Shown: one piece after another, positions 46,358 through 54,893 of the stretch
How the letters are laid out: each line of letters opens with the position of its first letter
How positions within the stretch are numbered: the stretch's first letter is position 1
Program-made: the position numbers and the translations under genes
Source of the DNA: Paenibacillus sp. E222
GTDB lineage: Bacteria; Bacillota; Bacilli; Paenibacillales; Paenibacillaceae
Direction: 5' to 3'
DNA: 64,000 bases
NCBI RefSeq assembly: GCF_013401555.1
Contig: NZ_CP058552.1
Location: forward strand, 3,596,001-3,660,000
Notes under the pieces: model-generated
What the model was told of the DNA's origin: nothing
Database searches by the model: none
The model's input: the letters and a program-made list of their open reading frames with translations, nothing else

Positions 46358-47725
46358 ATGGAGAATCAACAATTCCACACATTACTGAATGCGATCGAAA
46401 ATAAAGAAGCGGTGCTCGGCGTGGTCGGGCTCGGTTACGTAGGATTACCACTTGCGGTGGAAATGGTCAATCAGGGTTTCACGGTCATCGGGATTGATCT
46501 GGATGCATCCAAAGTGGAGAGCATTTATCAGGGAGATTCCTATATTCACGATATTTCGTCCGATGAATTGAAAAAAGTAATGCAAAGCGGCCGCTTCCAG
46601 CCTACAACGGATTACAGCATGCTTCGCGTGATTGACGCGTTGAGCATCTGCGTACCTACACCGCTCAGTGAAAATCAGGACCCGGATACGTCTTATATCG
46701 AGACGGTTGTGGATCAGATTAAACTGCACATGAAACCAGGCATGCTGATTACACTGGAGAGCACCACTTATCCGGGTACAACCGAAGAGCTGATCCAGGA
46801 TGAGCTGGACAAAATCGGACATGAAGCAGGCAAAGACTACTTCCTGTGCTTCTCGCCTGAACGTGTGGACCCGTCCAACGGACGATTCACTACGTTTAAT
46901 ACACCAAAAGTCATCGGGGGCACAACGGAAGCTTGCCTCAAGCTGGGAACAGCGTTGTACAGCAAATATGTTGAAACGGTTGTACCTGTATCTTCACCCA
47001 AAGTGGCTGAAATGTCCAAACTGCTTGAAAATACGTTCCGCAGCGTAAACATTGCCTTTGTTAATGAAATGGCCATGATGTGTGATCGTATGGGCATTGA
47101 TATCTGGGAAGTTATCGATGCAGCTGCGACGAAGCCGTTTGGCTTCATGCCTTTCTATCCGGGCCCTGGCATCGGCGGTCACTGCATTCCGCTTGATCCG
47201 ATGTATCTGTCCTGGAAGGCCAAAGGATTCCGTTTCTACAGCAAATTCATTGAGCTGGCGCAATCCACCAATGACAATATGCCATATTATGTACTGAACA
47301 AAACATCAACCATTCTGAATGAGTATGCGAAATCGGTACGTAAATCCAACATTCTGTTGCTCGGTATGTCGTACAAGCCGAATATTGCCGATCTGCGTGA
47401 ATCTCCAGGACTGGAAGTCTATGAACTGTTCAAGGAAGGCGGAGCCAATGTCAGCTATTATGATCCACATGCTGAATCGTTCCGGGACAAACATGGCGAG
47501 ACAGTATATAGCGAAACGTTCAATCTGGAGCAGTTCAAGAAGTACGATTGCATCGTGCTGATCACCAACCACAGCGATTTGCCTTACTTTGATATTGCCG
47601 AGATGGGTGTGCCGATTCTGGATACACGTAATGCGTTCAAAACGTATACACATCCGCACATTTACAAGATTGGTCATTCGGTACAGCACCCTGTGCTGGA
47701 GCCAAGTGAAGCGTTGCTCGTCTGA
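46358..47725 (+). CDS. Nucleotide-sugar dehydrogenase (UDP-glucose/UDP-HexNAc type)
   Basis: The 455-residue NAD-dependent enzyme oxidises a UDP-sugar twice to the uronic acid. The N-terminal Rossmann motif is GVVGLGYVGLPLAVEM. The central part has ESTTYPGTTEE, LCFSPERVDP and the catalytic Cys in GPGIGGHCIPLDP. The C-terminal domain has LLLGMSYKPNIADLRESPG. The SPERVDPG-like and GIGGHCI features are closer to WbpA/UDP-GlcNAc or UDP-ManNAc dehydrogenases than to UDP-glucose enzymes, but the substrate is not certain. It points to an acidic polymer made by this operon. GGAGGG fixes ATG 46358. Confidence 0.88.
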   Translation: MENQQFHTLLNAIENKEAVLGVVGLGYVGLPLAVEMVNQGFTVIGIDLDASKVESIYQGDSYIHDISSDELKKVMQSGRFQPTTDYSMLRVIDALSICVPTPLSENQDPDTSYIETVVDQIKLHMKPGMLITLESTTYPGTTEELIQDELDKIGHEAGKDYFLCFSPERVDPSNGRFTTFNTPKVIGGTTEACLKLGTALYSKYVETVVPVSSPKVAEMSKLLENTFRSVNIAFVNEMAMMCDRMGIDIWEVIDAAATKPFGFMPFYPGPGIGGHCIPLDPMYLSWKAKGFRFYSKFIELAQSTNDNMPYYVLNKTSTILNEYAKSVRKSNILLLGMSYKPNIADLRESPGLEVYELFKEGGANVSYYDPHAESFRDKHGETVYSETFNLEQFKKYDCIVLITNHSDLPYFDIAEMGVPILDTRNAFKTYTHPHIYKIGHSVQHPVLEPSEALLV

Positions 47726-47757
47726 GGAATCTAACGAACAAGTGGGGCAAACTGACG

Positions 47758-48657
47758 GTGAAGGCAAAATGGGCCATCTTGGCCCTGCTGTTCTGCCTGC
47801 TTCTTCTGCCCTGGCTACTTAAATGGTTTTCACATGAGGAACACAAAGCGACCTGGCTGTGGGACGCTTCCATTATTGCAGAGCAGACGCCTGAGATTAT
47901 CTCCTTCTCCAAAGCGCAGGGTGTGGATACCATTTTCCTGCAAATTCAGGATGAGGTACCCGATGCGACTTACCGCGAATTCATCGCGGCTGCACGACAG
48001 GCTGAGATTGACGTACATGCCCTTAACGGTCATGCAGACTGGGCCTATACGGAGAAGCGGGAAGAGGGACTTGCGTTTATTGAAAAAGTACGGGCATATA
48101 ATGCAGCTTCGGCCAAAAATGAACGCTTTGAGGGAATTCAGCTGGATGTGGAGCCTTATCAGCTAAAACGCTGGGAGAACGAGCAGAATAGCGTTATTGC
48201 GGAGTGGAGCGACAACATGAAGGCATGGACTCAAGCTGGTAAGGATGCCGGACTTTACATGAGCGCCGCAATCCCTTTCTGGCTGGATGCACGCGAGTCG
48301 GCAGAAGGCGGAGGTACATTCAGCCGTTGGGTGATTGATCACTTTGATGCGGTAGCCATCATGGCTTATCGGGATCGTGGTCAGCAGATGTATGATCTGT
48401 CCAAGGAAGAGCTGGACGAAGCGGATGAGCTTGGCAAGAAAGTATGGGTTGGAGCCGAACTGGCAGACACGCATGAGGGCGATCATCTAACTTTTTTCAG
48501 CAAATCCATCACCAATATGGACGAAGAAATGAAGAAAGTGTTTGATCTTGGCGCTTCTCATTCCTCCTTTGCAGGTGTCGCTGTGCATCATTATGAAGCA
48601 TGGTATGCAAAGGAAAACGGAATTCCGCTGGCTCGAAAGAGCGAGGAGAAGAAGTAG
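47758..48657 (+). CDS. Membrane-anchored TIM-barrel-like hydrolase of unknown specificity
   Basis: The 299-residue protein has an N-terminal membrane helix (about 4-22) and an outside domain with barrel-like strands: GVDTIFLQIQDEV, IDVHALNGHADWAY, FEGIQLDVEPYQL (candidate acidic catalytic pair) and AVAIMAYRDRG. The D-x-E in QLDVEPY and the MAYRD strand recall GH18-like or PgaB-like barrels. It is the last gene of the exopolysaccharide operon, so polymer processing is likely. The start is GTG 47758, with only a weak GTGGGG upstream. Confidence 0.6.
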   Translation: MKAKWAILALLFCLLLLPWLLKWFSHEEHKATWLWDASIIAEQTPEIISFSKAQGVDTIFLQIQDEVPDATYREFIAAARQAEIDVHALNGHADWAYTEKREEGLAFIEKVRAYNAASAKNERFEGIQLDVEPYQLKRWENEQNSVIAEWSDNMKAWTQAGKDAGLYMSAAIPFWLDARESAEGGGTFSRWVIDHFDAVAIMAYRDRGQQMYDLSKEELDEADELGKKVWVGAELADTHEGDHLTFFSKSITNMDEEMKKVFDLGASHSSFAGVAVHHYEAWYAKENGIPLARKSEEKK

Positions 48658-48716
48658 CGGGTGTTTATAATAGGTGTATGCCGTTTACAGTAAGAGCACT
48701 GTCATATGTCATGAGG

Positions 48717-48753
48717 AAAAGGCAAGTCTCCGGTCAAGGAGGCTTGCCTTTTT
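48717..48753. terminator. Bidirectional terminator after the exopolysaccharide operon
   Basis: AAAAGGCAAGTCTCC and GGAGGCTTGCCTTTTT form a strong stem serving the operon and the convergent AraC gene. Confidence 0.88.
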
Positions 48754-48792
48754 GTTTGGGTTTGCTTAGGGTACGCATGGTTTGCGGGCAAA

Positions 48793-49665
48793 TCAGCTTT
48801 TGTTTTTCTCGGCCGTTCGATAGCGGTTGGGTGGCAGACCGACCTGCTTTTTGAACGCTTTGGAGAAGGAGAACAGGTCGGGGTAACCCACCGAGTGCGC
48901 AACTTCAGTTAACGTTAACGGGGTCTGAACAAGCAGCCGTTTGGCCTGATTCATTTTGAGACGTTGAATGTACTGGACAGGAGACAGGCCGTAGGCTTTG
49001 CGGAATTGTTTGGTAAAATGGGTCCGATCCACGCCTGCGTGTGAAGATACACCTTCCACAGTAATGCCGCCAGCAAAGTGAATATCCATGTACTCCTTCC
49101 CCTTTTGCAGCCATGGTGTGGCAGAGTCTGGTTGAAGCACTCGGGTAGCGGGAGATTTGGCAATTCGGTCAAACAATCCGAGAAAACGAGTAAGTCGTCC
49201 CAGGTCGCTTGCGCCTCCCTGAGGTTTGCGAACCTCTTCCATAAAAGCACGCATGCCACTTGCCGTCTCTGGGGTAAGTACACCTGAGCGATGCGGCGTG
49301 TCCGGGGTAAGCCCGATTCGTGTCAGAAGTTCAGCTGCATGTTTTCCATCAAAGGCAATGAAAATTTTGTGCAAAGATTCCTTCGGGTCGGACCAATATT
49401 CATGGGTAACCTGTGGATACAGGCAGAAAGCATCACGGGCACGGAGGGAGTACCGATGTCCGTTCTGTATGAAAGTACCCTCGCCCTCCAGAACAAAAAT
49501 TAAATAATGAAAAGGCGTCGTTCGCGGGCCGATATGATAGTTGCTCTTGGCTATATTACGACCGATTCGAATCGGCCATGCTCCACCGGCTTTCTCGAAT
49601 TCAGACGGAGTAAAAAAAATAATATCCAAAAACTCGTGGTGGTCCTCCTTCATGCTCTCGATCAT
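48793..49665 (-). CDS. AraC-family transcriptional regulator with cupin sensor
   Basis: The 290-residue protein has an N-terminal cupin-type AraC ligand domain (GEGTFIQNGHRYSLRARDAFCLYP) and a C-terminal double HTH (about 190-288). The HTH includes GITVEGVSSHAGVDRTHFTKQFRKAYG and TLTEVAHSVGYPDLFSFSKAFKKQVG. It probably senses a sugar or related ligand and activates a nearby transport or catabolic operon. The sugar ABC importer at 51.6 kb is a possible target. The ATG at 49665 has AGAGG eight bases upstream. Confidence 0.87.
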   Translation of the reverse strand: MIESMKEDHHEFLDIIFFTPSEFEKAGGAWPIRIGRNIAKSNYHIGPRTTPFHYLIFVLEGEGTFIQNGHRYSLRARDAFCLYPQVTHEYWSDPKESLHKIFIAFDGKHAAELLTRIGLTPDTPHRSGVLTPETASGMRAFMEEVRKPQGGASDLGRLTRFLGLFDRIAKSPATRVLQPDSATPWLQKGKEYMDIHFAGGITVEGVSSHAGVDRTHFTKQFRKAYGLSPVQYIQRLKMNQAKRLLVQTPLTLTEVAHSVGYPDLFSFSKAFKKQVGLPPNRYRTAEKNKS

Positions 49666-49821
49666 CAGGAACACCTCTTTAATATAAGTATAGTTTGTAA
49701 TCTCTGAAAGTTTCTCTTATAACCTATTATACAGGTGGGTTTTGTAAATATTCAAGATCGAGAAGACCTATTCCTGTGAATTCACCACAAAATGACAAAA
49801 TGAAATTACCGCGAAATGACA

Positions 49822-49850
49822 TTGATCACAGACAAATCAATTGTTATGAT
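49822..49850 (+). promoter_or_regulatory. Sigma-A promoter upstream of ssuD
   Basis: TTGATC (49822-49827) and TATGAT (49845-49850) are exactly 17 bases apart. The leader then runs about 310 bases and contains palindrome copy B. Confidence 0.6.
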
Positions 49851-49947
49851 GTCCATACCTATTAAACCAAGTTATTTTATCGGCATTTGGGAGTGTACGT
49901 ACTTATAAATTGATTAGAAATTAGGCGCACTTTAAAAATAAGGTTTA

Positions 49948-50100
49948 ACGAGTGCGAACGTAGTGGAGGGGACGAAATCGATTCTGGAAGAAACGCAGTG
50001 TTCGCCTTTATCTCCGGATTTTCCCCTTGGAAAAGTGAATCAAAAAAATCTGGAGATAACAGCGATCAAAAGAACGATTCGTACCCGGAACGGCCATGTT
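49948..50100. repeat. Palindromic intergenic repeat, copy B
   Basis: The core is TTCGCCTTTATCTCCGGATT (49999-50020) against AAAAATCTGGAGATAACAGC (50043-50062). The flanks pair GAACG and CGATTC segments. It aligns in the same orientation as copy C and opposite to copy A. It lies in the ssuD leader. Confidence 0.7.
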
Positions 50101-50162
50101 GCACAACACCGATCTTATTTTTAACATGAGACTTTATTTATTCATAGAAGGGATTGACTTGC

Positions 50163-51362
50163 GTGAGCGAACAGGAAGAGATGAAGTTTGGTTGGTTTTT
50201 GCCTACAGCAGGAGACGGAAAGTATGTGGGGGTTGCCCCGGAGCGGGAGCCGAGCCTGGATTATTTGATTCAAGTGGCGCAGACAGCGGAGACGGCAGGT
50301 TTTGAATTTGTATTGATTCCGACAGGGGGAGCCTGTCTGGATGCGTGGGTTGTGGGTTCGGCTGTTATGAGTCACACGAAAACACTGCGTCCGCTTGTCG
50401 CCATTCGTCCAGGTCTGGTCACCCCTGTATTGGCGGCGCGTATGGGAGCTGCACTGGATCAACTGTCTGGTGGTCGTGCCATGATCAATGTGGTGACAGG
50501 CAGTTCGGTTCGGGATTTGGAGGAACTGGGAGATCCACTGGCTCATGCTCACGATGAACGTTATGAACGGGCGAGCGAGTACATGGAAGTGATGAAGCGT
50601 TCATGGACACAATCGGCCGGGCTCAATCTGACCGAGTTTGCCGGAAGTGGTGCTCAATCGAATGAGGAAGCATCCGAAGATAATTCGGAGTTTAACGGTA
50701 AGTATTACAATTTTAAAGGTCCGGTAGGCATGCCTGAAACGGTGCAAAAACCGTATCCGCCGTTTTACCTGGGTGGAAGTTCACCGATTGCAAAGCGGGT
50801 CGCTGTTGAACACGCAGATACATTCCTCATGTGGGGCGAGCCGCATGACTGGATTCAGGAGCAGATCGAAGAAATTGAAGTCATTCGCGAACAGATCAAA
50901 GAGGAAACCGGACAAGATCGCCAGTTGCGTTACGGCATGCGGGCACAGGTACTCATCCGGGATACGGAAGAAGAAGCATGGGCGGCGGCTTGGGAGATTA
51001 TTAGCAAAGTACCACCAGAGGCCATCGAAAAAGCCAAAGCAGCCTTCGCAGAGACGGATGCAACCAACCAACGCAGGCAGAATGAGCTGCGGGAACTGTC
51101 CGAGAAGCAGCAGTTCGTCGTAGGTCCAAACCTGTGGACAGGTTTGTCCGTTGTACGTTCTGGCGGTGCCATCCTCATTGTGGGTACAGCAGAACAGGTC
51201 GCAGAACGATTGATGGAATATGGAGATCTGGGCGTGACGACTTTCATTCTGTCCGGTTATCCGCATCTGGAAGAAGCCGAAATTTTCGGCCGCACGGTTA
51301 TGCCCATCATTCGTGAGAAGTGGAAAACAAGACAGAAGAAGCATTCAGTTACTACCAACTAA
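50163..51362 (+). CDS. ssuD: FMNH2-dependent alkanesulfonate monooxygenase
   Basis: The 399-residue flavin monooxygenase splits alkanesulfonates to sulfite and aldehyde, for sulfur supply. It has the luciferase-like TIM barrel beginning KFGWFLPTAGDGKYVG. It also has VLIPTGGACLDAW, GRAMINVVTGSS, PPFYLGGSSPIAKRVA and the late TTFILSGYPHLEEAE. It is slightly longer than E. coli SsuD owing to an insert near residues 165-180 (SGAQSNEEASEDN). The usual partners ssuE and ssuABC are not beside it. The start is GTG 50163, with AAGGGA nine bases before it. Confidence 0.9.
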   Translation: MSEQEEMKFGWFLPTAGDGKYVGVAPEREPSLDYLIQVAQTAETAGFEFVLIPTGGACLDAWVVGSAVMSHTKTLRPLVAIRPGLVTPVLAARMGAALDQLSGGRAMINVVTGSSVRDLEELGDPLAHAHDERYERASEYMEVMKRSWTQSAGLNLTEFAGSGAQSNEEASEDNSEFNGKYYNFKGPVGMPETVQKPYPPFYLGGSSPIAKRVAVEHADTFLMWGEPHDWIQEQIEEIEVIREQIKEETGQDRQLRYGMRAQVLIRDTEEEAWAAAWEIISKVPPEAIEKAKAAFAETDATNQRRQNELRELSEKQQFVVGPNLWTGLSVVRSGGAILIVGTAEQVAERLMEYGDLGVTTFILSGYPHLEEAEIFGRTVMPIIREKWKTRQKKHSVTTN

Positions 51363-51404
51363 ATAAGTTCAACTAATCTTTTTATACGAAAACGGAGAGG
51401 ACAG

Positions 51405-51605
51405 AAATAACGTGAAGAAGCGAAGCTAAAAGCTTTCTGAAAGAAAGCTACTTCGTAAGCATCATCTCGCCTGAAAGCTTTCTGGAAGAAAGCTGCATCG
51501 GAAGCACACGCTATCCCCGGATTTCCACTTTAATTAAGTGATTTAAAAAAAATCTGGGGATAGCAGCGATTGGAAGATGGTTCTGACCGCGTAGTGGTTC
51601 AGTGT
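51405..51605. repeat. Palindromic intergenic repeat, copy C, with two small hairpins
   Basis: The core is CTATCCCCGGATTT (51510-51523) against AAATCTGGGGATAG (51550-51563), followed by CAGCGATTGGAAGATGG as in copy A. To its left two hairpins, AGCTTTC-N5-GAAAGCT, lie at 51429-51449 and 51474-51494 with a 45-base period. It fills most of the gap between ssuD and the sugar ABC genes. Confidence 0.7.
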
Positions 51606-51652
51606 AAAATCATTGTTTAACTTATATAACATCCTTCAGGAGGTCTTCTTTC

Positions 51653-52927
51653 ATGAGAAAAAAACAAAAATATATCCTGCCCCTAGTCAGTATGCTGGTG
51701 ATGTCCATCCTGCTGTCTGCCTGCGGCGGCGGGGATAACGCGGCATCAGGAGGGAGCGATTCCTCCGGTTCGGGCAAAGTAACAATCAGCTTCATGCACT
51801 GGCGTGGAGAGGATGTGGAAGCACTGAACAAGACGATTGATGCGTTTGAAAAGGAAAATCCGAACATCCATGTGGAAATGCAGACTCTTCCTTCGGACCA
51901 ATATCAATCCACTGTACAATCCAAAATCAGTGATGGTTCAGTTGGGGATGTATTTGCTTCCTTCCCTGGTGCACAGTTCGAAGCCTTCACCAAAGCCGGA
52001 TTGTTCACCGATCTGACTGGATCGTCGTTTCTGTCTGCATACAATCCTAAGTTAATTGAAGCAGGCCAGCACGATGGGAAGCAATATGCAATCCCTTATC
52101 AACTCGTATACAACGATCCAATCTATAATGTGAAGCTGTTCGAAAAATATGGATTGACACCACCGACGGATTGGGAAGGCTTCCTGGCACTCTGCCAGAC
52201 GCTGAAAGACAATGGCATTATTCCGATTGCCTTTGCTGGAGCGGACATTGGTCCGGGCCAATTCATGAATACGATGGTGATGAACAATGCGCCGAGTGAC
52301 GACATTTTTACCAAAGTAGAAGCTGGCGAAGCCAAACTGACGGATGAGTTCTGGGTGAAAACATTAACTCAGATCAAAGAACTGAACGACAAAGGATACT
52401 TCCAGCAGGACGCACTGGGCACGAAAGACCCGGCAGCGGGAGCGCTGTTTATTCAGGAAAAAGCAGCGATGCTCGCAAGTGGATCGTATCAACTCGCTCA
52501 GAACAAACAGCAAAATCCGAATCTGGAGCAAAAGCTGCTTGCACCGATTACCGTAAGTGCAGATCAGGCGAAGTATGAAGGTGTTCATACCACGACATTT
52601 ATGCTCGCGGTGAACAGTAAGTCCAAACATCCGGAAGAAGCGAAGAAGTTCATCGAGTTCCTGAGCAATCCGGAAGTGGCTGGTGAATATGCGAACCAGA
52701 CGGGACAGAATGTAACGGTAAATGATGTGAAGTACGATACACCTGAGCTTCAGGTTGCGGGAGATTGGGCGAGCAAAAAGACCGTGTTCCAGCCACGGTT
52801 TACCATCCTGAATGGAGATAATCAGAAAGCAGTGACGAACTCCATTCAGGCTGTGCTGAGCGGCACTTCTCCTGAAGAAGCAGCGCAGCAGGCACAGGCG
52901 ATCATTGATCAGCATATCGGGAAATAA
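51653..52927 (+). CDS. Sugar ABC transporter substrate-binding lipoprotein
   Basis: The 424-residue family 1 solute-binding protein has a lipoprotein signal (lipobox LSAC, Cys about residue 24) and a Ser/Gly linker. The mature domain has ISFMHWRGEDVEALNKTIDAFE, AIPYQLVYNDPIYN and FMLAVNSKSKHPEEAKKFIEFL. It delivers a mono- or oligosaccharide to the two permeases downstream. AGGAGGT lies nine bases before the ATG. The ligand is unknown. Confidence 0.9.
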   Translation: MRKKQKYILPLVSMLVMSILLSACGGGDNAASGGSDSSGSGKVTISFMHWRGEDVEALNKTIDAFEKENPNIHVEMQTLPSDQYQSTVQSKISDGSVGDVFASFPGAQFEAFTKAGLFTDLTGSSFLSAYNPKLIEAGQHDGKQYAIPYQLVYNDPIYNVKLFEKYGLTPPTDWEGFLALCQTLKDNGIIPIAFAGADIGPGQFMNTMVMNNAPSDDIFTKVEAGEAKLTDEFWVKTLTQIKELNDKGYFQQDALGTKDPAAGALFIQEKAAMLASGSYQLAQNKQQNPNLEQKLLAPITVSADQAKYEGVHTTTFMLAVNSKSKHPEEAKKFIEFLSNPEVAGEYANQTGQNVTVNDVKYDTPELQVAGDWASKKTVFQPRFTILNGDNQKAVTNSIQAVLSGTSPEEAAQQAQAIIDQHIGK

Positions 52928-52930
52928 ACG

Positions 52931-53803
52931 ATGAAGAACCGTATTCAGCTATCCCTGTTTCTGTTACCCGGGTTGCTGCTGTACGTTGCACTGTTCGTAT
53001 TTCCTACATTGACGGGGCTGTTCTACTCCTTTACGGATTGGGACGGGGTATCCCCGTCGTATGCATTTGTAGGGCTGGATAATTACAAGGACAGTCTCAG
53101 CAGCATCGTATTCCGCAAAGCATTTGGCAACAACGTGGAGTTCATGTTAACGGTTGTCATTGCGCAAACGTTTATTTCACTTGTTCTGGCGCTGCTCCTG
53201 GTACGCAACACCAAGACACGCATTGCACTCCGGGCGCTCTATTTTCTGCCTGCGATTCTGTCCTCCGTATCGGTGGGTCTGATCTGGGCATTTATGTATG
53301 ATCCTTCGATCGGGCTGATTAACTATGGATTGAACGAGGCAGGTATGGGGAGCATGGCCCACAACTGGATTGGTGATCCGAAGATCGCCATCTACTCGAT
53401 TGCCGCGGTACAGGTCTGGGCACATGCCGGGCAAATGATGATCGTGTTTATCGCAGGTCTGCAAGGCATTCCGGCAGAGCTGTATGAAGCAGCACGTATG
53501 GATGGCGGCAGCAAATGGCAGGTATTCCGTACCGTGACCTGGCCGCTGCTTGCACCTTCGGCAACGATTGTTGTTGCCTATACGACGATTCAATCGTTTA
53601 AGGCGTTTGACCTCATTTTCACCATGACGGACGGAGGCCCGAACTACGCTACTGAAATTTTGACGACATATATCTATCACACCGCCTTTGGCAGTTATTC
53701 ATTTGGCCTCGCTTCTGCGGGTTCGATGATCTTCCTGGTTCTGCTCGCTTTGCTGACGTTATTGCAGTTCAAGGCGCTGCGTGCCGACCGGGTAAGCTAT
53801 TAA
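52931..53803 (+). CDS. Sugar ABC transporter permease (MalF/UgpA type)
   Basis: The 290-residue protein has six membrane helices and the EAA loop AAELYEAARMDGGSKWQVFRTVTWPLL-like segment (PAELYEAARMDGGSKWQVF) for the ATPase contact. It starts three bases after the binding-protein gene, so the two are translated together. Confidence 0.92.
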   Translation: MKNRIQLSLFLLPGLLLYVALFVFPTLTGLFYSFTDWDGVSPSYAFVGLDNYKDSLSSIVFRKAFGNNVEFMLTVVIAQTFISLVLALLLVRNTKTRIALRALYFLPAILSSVSVGLIWAFMYDPSIGLINYGLNEAGMGSMAHNWIGDPKIAIYSIAAVQVWAHAGQMMIVFIAGLQGIPAELYEAARMDGGSKWQVFRTVTWPLLAPSATIVVAYTTIQSFKAFDLIFTMTDGGPNYATEILTTYIYHTAFGSYSFGLASAGSMIFLVLLALLTLLQFKALRADRVSY

Positions 53804-53963
53804 CTGTTGGACGGATTGAAGTGCTCGTGAGCAGGGAAGTTGAGAGTACGATGAGTTATTGAACGAGTTGTTGAGTCCATTATGTTGAAATAACTTGAGG
53901 GCTGGAATGATTAATTTTAACGGACTCTGGCAGCAGACCTAAGGAAGAAGGGAGGGAATTTAT

Positions 53964-54779
53964 ATGTTTTTAAAATGGTTCAACCGCCTGATTTTATTGG
54001 TGTACGCGCTGCTGATTATCGTGCCGTTGTACTTTGTATTTGTGTCATCGTTCAAAACGAGCAGCAACTTCTTCATCAGTCCATTTAGCTGGCCGGACCC
54101 GTTTACGTGGGATAATCTTACGGGCATGTTCCGCAACCAGCCGATGTGGCAGTATTTCGGGAACAGTCTGGTTGTAACGCTGGGTACGGTTGCGATTGAG
54201 TTATTGCTCAGCAGTATGATTGCTTATGCCATTGTCCGCTGGGGCGGCAGCGTGGGCAAAATTGTGTTTGCTTTATTCGTGGCTGGGCTGATCGTTCCTT
54301 CCCAAGTGAGCATGCTGCCGATCTATTCCCTGACGCGTACGCTTGGATGGTCGGACAGTCTGACTGGACTCATTGTAGTATCAGCGGCGATGTTAATGCC
54401 GGTCTCCGTATTTATGCTGACGGGCTTCATGCGTATGCTGAATGCGGAAATACTGGAAGCGGGCAGTATGGATGGAGCAAGCGAGTGGAGGCTCTACACA
54501 CGAATTGCACTGCCGCTGGCAGCTCCTTCGCTGGCGGCAACAGCTACGTTCCTGCTCGTTATGGTGTGGAATGATCTGCTCATTCCGATGCTGATGCTCA
54601 GCAGTAAATCCAAGCTGACGTTACCACTCGCACTCATGCAGTTCCGTGGGGAATACGTGACGAACTATCCGATGATGCTCACCGGTGTGCTGGTTACAGC
54701 CATTCCGATGATTGTGCTGTTCATTCTGCTCCAGCGTTATTTTGTAGCAGGTTTGACAGCGGGTTCACTCAAGGGGTAA
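53964..54779 (+). CDS. Sugar ABC transporter permease (MalG/UgpE type)
   Basis: The 271-residue protein has six helices, the EAA loop AEILEAGSMDGASEWRLYTR, and the usual MalG C-terminus RYFVAGLTAGSLKG. It is 160 bases downstream of its partner, an unusually wide gap that shows no gene or hairpin of note. GGGAGG precedes the ATG. No ATP-binding gene is nearby, so a shared MsmK-type ATPase elsewhere is likely. Confidence 0.92.
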   Translation: MFLKWFNRLILLVYALLIIVPLYFVFVSSFKTSSNFFISPFSWPDPFTWDNLTGMFRNQPMWQYFGNSLVVTLGTVAIELLLSSMIAYAIVRWGGSVGKIVFALFVAGLIVPSQVSMLPIYSLTRTLGWSDSLTGLIVVSAAMLMPVSVFMLTGFMRMLNAEILEAGSMDGASEWRLYTRIALPLAAPSLAATATFLLVMVWNDLLIPMLMLSSKSKLTLPLALMQFRGEYVTNYPMMLTGVLVTAIPMIVLFILLQRYFVAGLTAGSLKG

Positions 54780-54893
54780 GGAATGGGAAGAAGATCAACG
54801 GATATGCGTATTTTACATTGATTTCTGGATCATTCTGCATAATAATGGTTTAGTGTCAGAATGACTACATAGAGATCAAGGGAGCTATAGGAC

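Noticed and set aside
51429..51494. CRISPR repeat pair
   Set aside because: Only two units are present, each a small hairpin within a palindromic element; no cas gene or further units.
53804..53963. A missing or decayed gene between the two sugar permease genes
   Set aside because: All frames are broken and no similarity to transporter parts is visible; treated as plain spacer.
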